Assembly (NCBI GenBank): GCA_025450155.1
Contig: JANWIB010000085.1
Location: 1-9,440 of the forward strand
DNA: 9,440 nt
Direction of reading: 5' to 3'
Source of the DNA: Sphingobacteriaceae bacterium
GTDB taxonomy: Bacteria; Bacteroidota; Bacteroidia; Sphingobacteriales; Sphingobacteriaceae
Part shown: in pieces, positions 6,686 to 9,440 of the stretch
Layout: every line of letters begins with the position of its first letter
How positions within the stretch are numbered: the first letter of the stretch is position 1
The notes under the pieces: model-generated
Databases searched by the model: none
What the model saw: the letters and a program-made list of their open reading frames with translations, nothing else
What the model was told of the DNA's origin: nothing
Made by a program: the position numbers and the translations under genes

Positions 6686-7738
6686 GTGAAAAAGAAAATA
6701 TTCTTTATTATCAGTTCCTTAAATGCAGGGGGGGCCGAAAAAGTTTTTTGGCTACTTTCTCAACATTTTGATAAAGACCTGTATCAAATAAGCATTATAT
6801 TATTAAATGGTAAGAAAATGTTTTTTTCTTCACCGTTAAACACCATTAACATAATCAACTTAAACACTCAAAGGGCTTCTTTATCTTTTTTTAAGCTTTT
6901 TAGATTGTTAAGGGCCGAACGGCCTGATGCCATCTATACTACCGGCGGACAAATTAATGCGCTTGTGGGTTTTACCTCTTTCTTTATTCACACATCGAAG
7001 CTAATAGCTCGACCTGCGAATGTGGCAGACGCTGTCTTTGAAAGTATAAAATCAAAGTTGATAGGTTCTTTTATGACTATCTTTTATCGTCGTTTTGATA
7101 GTATTATATGCCAATCTGAAGAGATAAAAACATCCTTGTTGGAAAAATACAAGTTAAGCCCCAGAAAGATGATTGTTATTCCCAACCCGGTGCTTCCGGC
7201 TGAAGTGATAAGGAAACCTGGTATAAATAAAACCCAAAAACAATTGATTATTGTAGGGCGATTGGCCAAGCAAAAAGGTCATGAAAGATTATTAGACCTG
7301 TTTAAATATCTTCCTGAAAATTACTCTTTAACAATTGCCGGTGATGGGGTATTAAGAACAACAATTACTGAGAAAATAAAATCAATGGCTTTAGAAGATC
7401 GGGTTACGCTATCTGGATTAGTTTCAGGAGTAACGGATTTGGTCGCACAGCATGATTTATTTGTTTTACCCTCTTATTTTGAAGGTTTCCCTAATGCCGT
7501 TATCGAATCTTTATCCGTAGGCACACCAGTTGTAGCATTTAAAGTAGGTGGAATAACTGCCATGATAAAAAATGACTTCAATGGATATATTGTAGAGCAA
7601 GGCGATTTGGAAGGATTTAAGCTTGCCATTATAAAGGCTACCCATAAAAGCTGGAATTACAATGCCATTAAAGAAGATATTATCCAAAGATTTTCTATTT
7701 CTACCATTGTTAACCAATATCAAAAGTTAATCGCGTAA
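6686..7738 (+). CDS. Glycosyltransferase family 4, GTG start
   Basis: This is a second GT-B retaining glycosyltransferase of 350 residues, expected to work on the cytoplasmic face in repeat-unit assembly. The N-terminal strand runs into SSLNAGGAEKV (GGAE at 15-18). The donor-binding domain has VGRLAKQKG (190-198, with R192 and K197), AGDG (218-221) and the EX7E motif E266-GFPNAVI-E274, followed by GTPVVAF. The start is GTG at 6686: no ATG, GTG or TTG lies in frame between the polymerase stop and this codon, and the next methionine (residue 45) would delete the acceptor-domain motif. The polymerase gene ends 19 bp upstream, so the gene belongs to the same run. Seven G residues encode part of G15-G16-A17. 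The donor and acceptor sugars are not predictable by eye. Confidence 0.91.
   Translation: MKKKIFFIISSLNAGGAEKVFWLLSQHFDKDLYQISIILLNGKKMFFSSPLNTINIINLNTQRASLSFFKLFRLLRAERPDAIYTTGGQINALVGFTSFFIHTSKLIARPANVADAVFESIKSKLIGSFMTIFYRRFDSIICQSEEIKTSLLEKYKLSPRKMIVIPNPVLPAEVIRKPGINKTQKQLIIVGRLAKQKGHERLLDLFKYLPENYSLTIAGDGVLRTTITEKIKSMALEDRVTLSGLVSGVTDLVAQHDLFVLPSYFEGFPNAVIESLSVGTPVVAFKVGGITAMIKNDFNGYIVEQGDLEGFKLAIIKATHKSWNYNAIKEDIIQRFSISTIVNQYQKLIA
6728..6734 (+). repeat. G7 homopolymer tract within glycosyltransferase codons 15-17
   Basis: Seven G residues fall in the codons for the GGAE motif near the glycosyltransferase start. Read by hand, G8 leads to TGA and G6 to TAA, in each case within about 20 codons, so any single-base slip would inactivate the gene. 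The tract is shorter than most known phase-variable G tracts and partly follows from the Gly-Gly-Ala requirement. Confidence 0.8.
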
Positions 7739-7770
7739 GCGATACTCACGTTTAAAATAATTTCTATATA

Positions 7771-7785
7771 TCCTAAGCATTAGGA
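7771..7785. repeat. Short inverted repeat upstream of the epimerase gene
   Basis: TCCTAA and TTAGGA form a perfect 6-bp inverted repeat around a 3-base centre, in the 81-bp gap between the second glycosyltransferase and the epimerase. It has no T run directly after it, so a terminator is unlikely; a binding site or mRNA hairpin is possible, but chance is also likely at this size. The rest of the gap shows no clear promoter. Confidence 0.4.
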
Positions 7786-7819
7786 ATTCTTAACTATTAT
7801 TTACCTAAAACAACCTATT

Positions 7820-8854
7820 ATGAAAATTTTGATAACCGGAACGGCCGGCTTTATTGGCTTTCACTTAGCAAAACGATTACTGGAACGTGGAGATGAGGTA
7901 GTAGGTGTAGACAATATAAACGACTATTACGATGTGAACCTGAAGTATACACGTTTAGCGCAAACCGGCATTTTTAAAAATCAAATTCAATATGGAAAAC
8001 CCGTTAAAAGTGCCCGGTATGATAACTATGTTTTTTATCAATTAGATTTAACGGATTGCGATCATTTAAATAAGCTGTTTAAACAGGAGTCCTTTGATGC
8101 AGTTTGCAATTTAGCCGCACAAGCAGGAGTGAGGTATAGTTTAACTAATCCTCAAGCCTATATAGACGCCAATATTCAAGGCTTTTTTAATATTTTAGAA
8201 TGTAGCCGGCATCATGCTATCAAACATTTAGTTTACGCCAGTTCATCCAGTGTGTATGGCTTAAACCAGAAAATGCCGTTTTCTGTACATGACAATGTAG
8301 ATCGTCCGGTTTCCCTCTATGCCGCATCCAAAAAAAGTAACGAACTAATGGCTCACGCTTATAGCCACCTGTTCCAACTTCCAACAACAGGGTTGCGGTT
8401 TTTTACGGTTTATGGTCCTTGGGGTAGACCCGATATGGCTTTATTTATTTTCACTAAAGCTATTTTAGAGGGTAACCCCATAGAAATATTTAACCATGGC
8501 AATATGCAACGTGATTTTACTTATGTTGATGATATCGTTGAGGGCATAGTCAGACTCATAGACAATTCGCCCAACCCGGATATGCCTTACCGGGTATTTA
8601 ATATAGGTCAAGGTGCACCAGTTAGTCTAATGGATTTTATTGCTGAAATCGAAAAGAATACCGGCATAATAGCCCGGAAAGATTTTCTGCCTATGCAGGA
8701 TGGAGATGTGGTTGCAACCTGGGCAGACGTAGATGAGCTGCAAAAAACCATCAATTATAAGCCTTCTACATCAATAAAAGAGGGTATTAAACATTTTATG
8801 GCCTGGTATAAAGCATATTATAAAGTACCCGCTGTTCAGGAAATTGAATCTTAA
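7820..8854 (+). CDS. UDP-glucuronate 4-epimerase (GAE/Cap1J/LspL-like SDR)
   Basis: The predicted reaction is reversible NAD-dependent conversion of UDP-glucuronate to UDP-galacturonate in the cytoplasm, supplying GalA to glycosyltransferases. The 344-residue protein is a full-length extended short-chain dehydrogenase: GTAGFIG nucleotide-binding loop at 7-13, DNINDYYDVNLK at 31-42, NLAAQAGVRYS at 97-107, the S140-S143/VYG strand, catalytic Y167-x-x-x-K171 and the diagnostic FFTVYGPWGRPDMALF block at about 194-209. That block is typical of UDP-GlcA 4-epimerases and differs from the FNVFG/RRQ pattern of TviC/WbpP UDP-GlcNAc(A) epimerases. No UDP-glucose 6-dehydrogenase lies in the window, so the UDP-GlcA substrate must come from elsewhere. 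Action on UDP-GlcNAcA made by the upstream dehydrogenase is an alternative but less supported. The ATG at 7820 gives the standard N-terminus and follows an 81-bp gap. Confidence 0.9.
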   Translation: MKILITGTAGFIGFHLAKRLLERGDEVVGVDNINDYYDVNLKYTRLAQTGIFKNQIQYGKPVKSARYDNYVFYQLDLTDCDHLNKLFKQESFDAVCNLAAQAGVRYSLTNPQAYIDANIQGFFNILECSRHHAIKHLVYASSSSVYGLNQKMPFSVHDNVDRPVSLYAASKKSNELMAHAYSHLFQLPTTGLRFFTVYGPWGRPDMALFIFTKAILEGNPIEIFNHGNMQRDFTYVDDIVEGIVRLIDNSPNPDMPYRVFNIGQGAPVSLMDFIAEIEKNTGIIARKDFLPMQDGDVVATWADVDELQKTINYKPSTSIKEGIKHFMAWYKAYYKVPAVQEIES

Positions 8855-8879
8855 AGGTTTAACAAATAAGTTTTTTAAT

Positions 8880-9440
8880 ATGACAATTATACACCTGTTA
8901 GTGGGTTTAGGAGGAGGAGGAGCCGAAACCTTTTTACTGGAACTCTCTAAAAATATCAATAAATCTCAAAAGGTTAATACGTTAGTTGTAAGCCTTACTT
9001 CAATAGATACAATAGCTTATAAGTATCAAGCAGAAGGTATAGAATATGTTTCACTAAACATTACGGGAGCAAAAGGCTTTTTTTCAAAATTCAAACATTT
9101 TCTACAAATAATTAAGAAGTATGATTCATGCGTAATTCATGCACACATGTTTCATGCTTGTATGGTTGCTTGCTTGGCCAAATTATTTAGACCAAATCTC
9201 CAAATTGTATTTACATTACACACCAATTATGTAAAACAATATTACCGTAGAATATTACTATTTCTAACGAAGGCTTTTCGAAGTACCGACATTATTTTCT
9301 CTCCCGATTCAAGGCAATGGTATCATAAAGAAAATGCAATAACCATCCCTAATGGTATAGATACATTCAGGTTTAATTTAGAAAATGTTACGCCTGATGA
9401 ATTTACATTTCTCTTTTTGGGTAGGTTATCAGAGCCGAAA
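8880..9440 (+). CDS. Glycosyltransferase family 4, 3'-truncated by window end
   Basis: The reading frame is open from the ATG at 8880 to the last base, giving 187 residues, roughly the first half of a GT-B enzyme of about 350-370. It begins with a hydrophobic strand and the G-rich loop LGGGGAETF (10-18), matching the GGAE loop of the two other GT4 proteins here. HAHMFHAC at 87-94 occupies the usual HxH/N acceptor-domain position, FTLHTN at 111-116 fits the TxH segment, and the linker to the second domain reads ITIPNGIDTFRF (154-165) and then LFLGRLSEPK (178-187), the start of the donor-binding GRL-x-x-x-K motif. The EX7E catalytic region lies beyond the window. It starts 25 bp after the epimerase stop, so it continues the same run. 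Its four consecutive GGA codons (8910-8921) are a small triplet repeat that stays in frame if it changes. Confidence 0.9.
   Translation, partial: MTIIHLLVGLGGGGAETFLLELSKNINKSQKVNTLVVSLTSIDTIAYKYQAEGIEYVSLNITGAKGFFSKFKHFLQIIKKYDSCVIHAHMFHACMVACLAKLFRPNLQIVFTLHTNYVKQYYRRILLFLTKAFRSTDIIFSPDSRQWYHKENAITIPNGIDTFRFNLENVTPDEFTFLFLGRLSEPK

Noticed and set aside
7820..8854. TviC/WbpP-type UDP-GlcNAc(A) 4-epimerase
   Set aside because: The presence of a TviB-like dehydrogenase made this tempting, but the YGPWGRPDMA block and N-terminal pattern fit the UDP-glucuronate 4-epimerase family better.
1..9440. tRNA, rRNA, CRISPR arrays, insertion sequences or invertible promoter repeats
   Set aside because: No clover-leaf or rRNA-like stretch, spaced direct repeats, transposase frame or long paired inverted repeats flanking a promoter were seen on reading both strands.

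Overview
The window looks like part of a Wzx/Wzy-dependent surface polysaccharide (capsule, exopolysaccharide or O-antigen) locus of a Bacteroidota bacterium, probably from the Sphingobacteriaceae (Pedobacter/Mucilaginibacter-like). The evidence is AT-rich DNA, starts without clear Shine-Dalgarno sequences, a lipoprotein with an acidic/lysine stretch just after the lipobox cysteine, a DUF1573-type small protein, and glycosyltransferase and epimerase sequences typical of that phylum. The genus is inference only. Both ends of the window cut through genes, so the cluster continues on each side.

Left part (1-1509, + strand): the 3' three quarters of a UDP-N-acetylhexosamine 6-dehydrogenase (WbpA/TviB/WbpO type), which makes an acidic amino-sugar nucleotide. 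After a 119-bp gap comes a small secreted DUF1573-like protein that lacks the cysteines usual for the family. Middle part (1510-2895): a strong intrinsic terminator and a complete PL1 pectate lyase lipoprotein gene, both read on the minus strand against everything else. A 163-bp divergent intergenic region follows.

Right part (2896-9440, + strand): a tightly packed run encoding a Wzx flippase, a GT4 glycosyltransferase, a Wzy-like polymerase, a second GT4, a UDP-glucuronate 4-epimerase and a third GT4 cut by the window end. The first three genes overlap by 1 and 8 bp, and the later gaps are 19, 81 and 25 bp. The set makes sense as a pathway. The dehydrogenase and epimerase supply acidic sugar nucleotides (UDP-HexNAcA and UDP-GalA). 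The GT4 enzymes build the lipid-linked repeat unit, Wzx flips it and Wzy polymerises it.

Three points deserve a second look. First, a polygalacturonate-type lyase sits inside a locus that also encodes a UDP-galacturonate-forming epimerase, which suggests a galacturonate-containing polymer with its own lyase. Second, a G9 tract early in wzx is placed so that gain or loss of one G truncates the flippase within about ten codons, which would suit phase variation; a G7 tract in a downstream glycosyltransferase has the same property. Third, the DUF1573-like protein contains no cysteine at all. No RNA genes, CRISPR arrays or insertion sequences were seen, and no stretch longer than 300 bp is without a gene.
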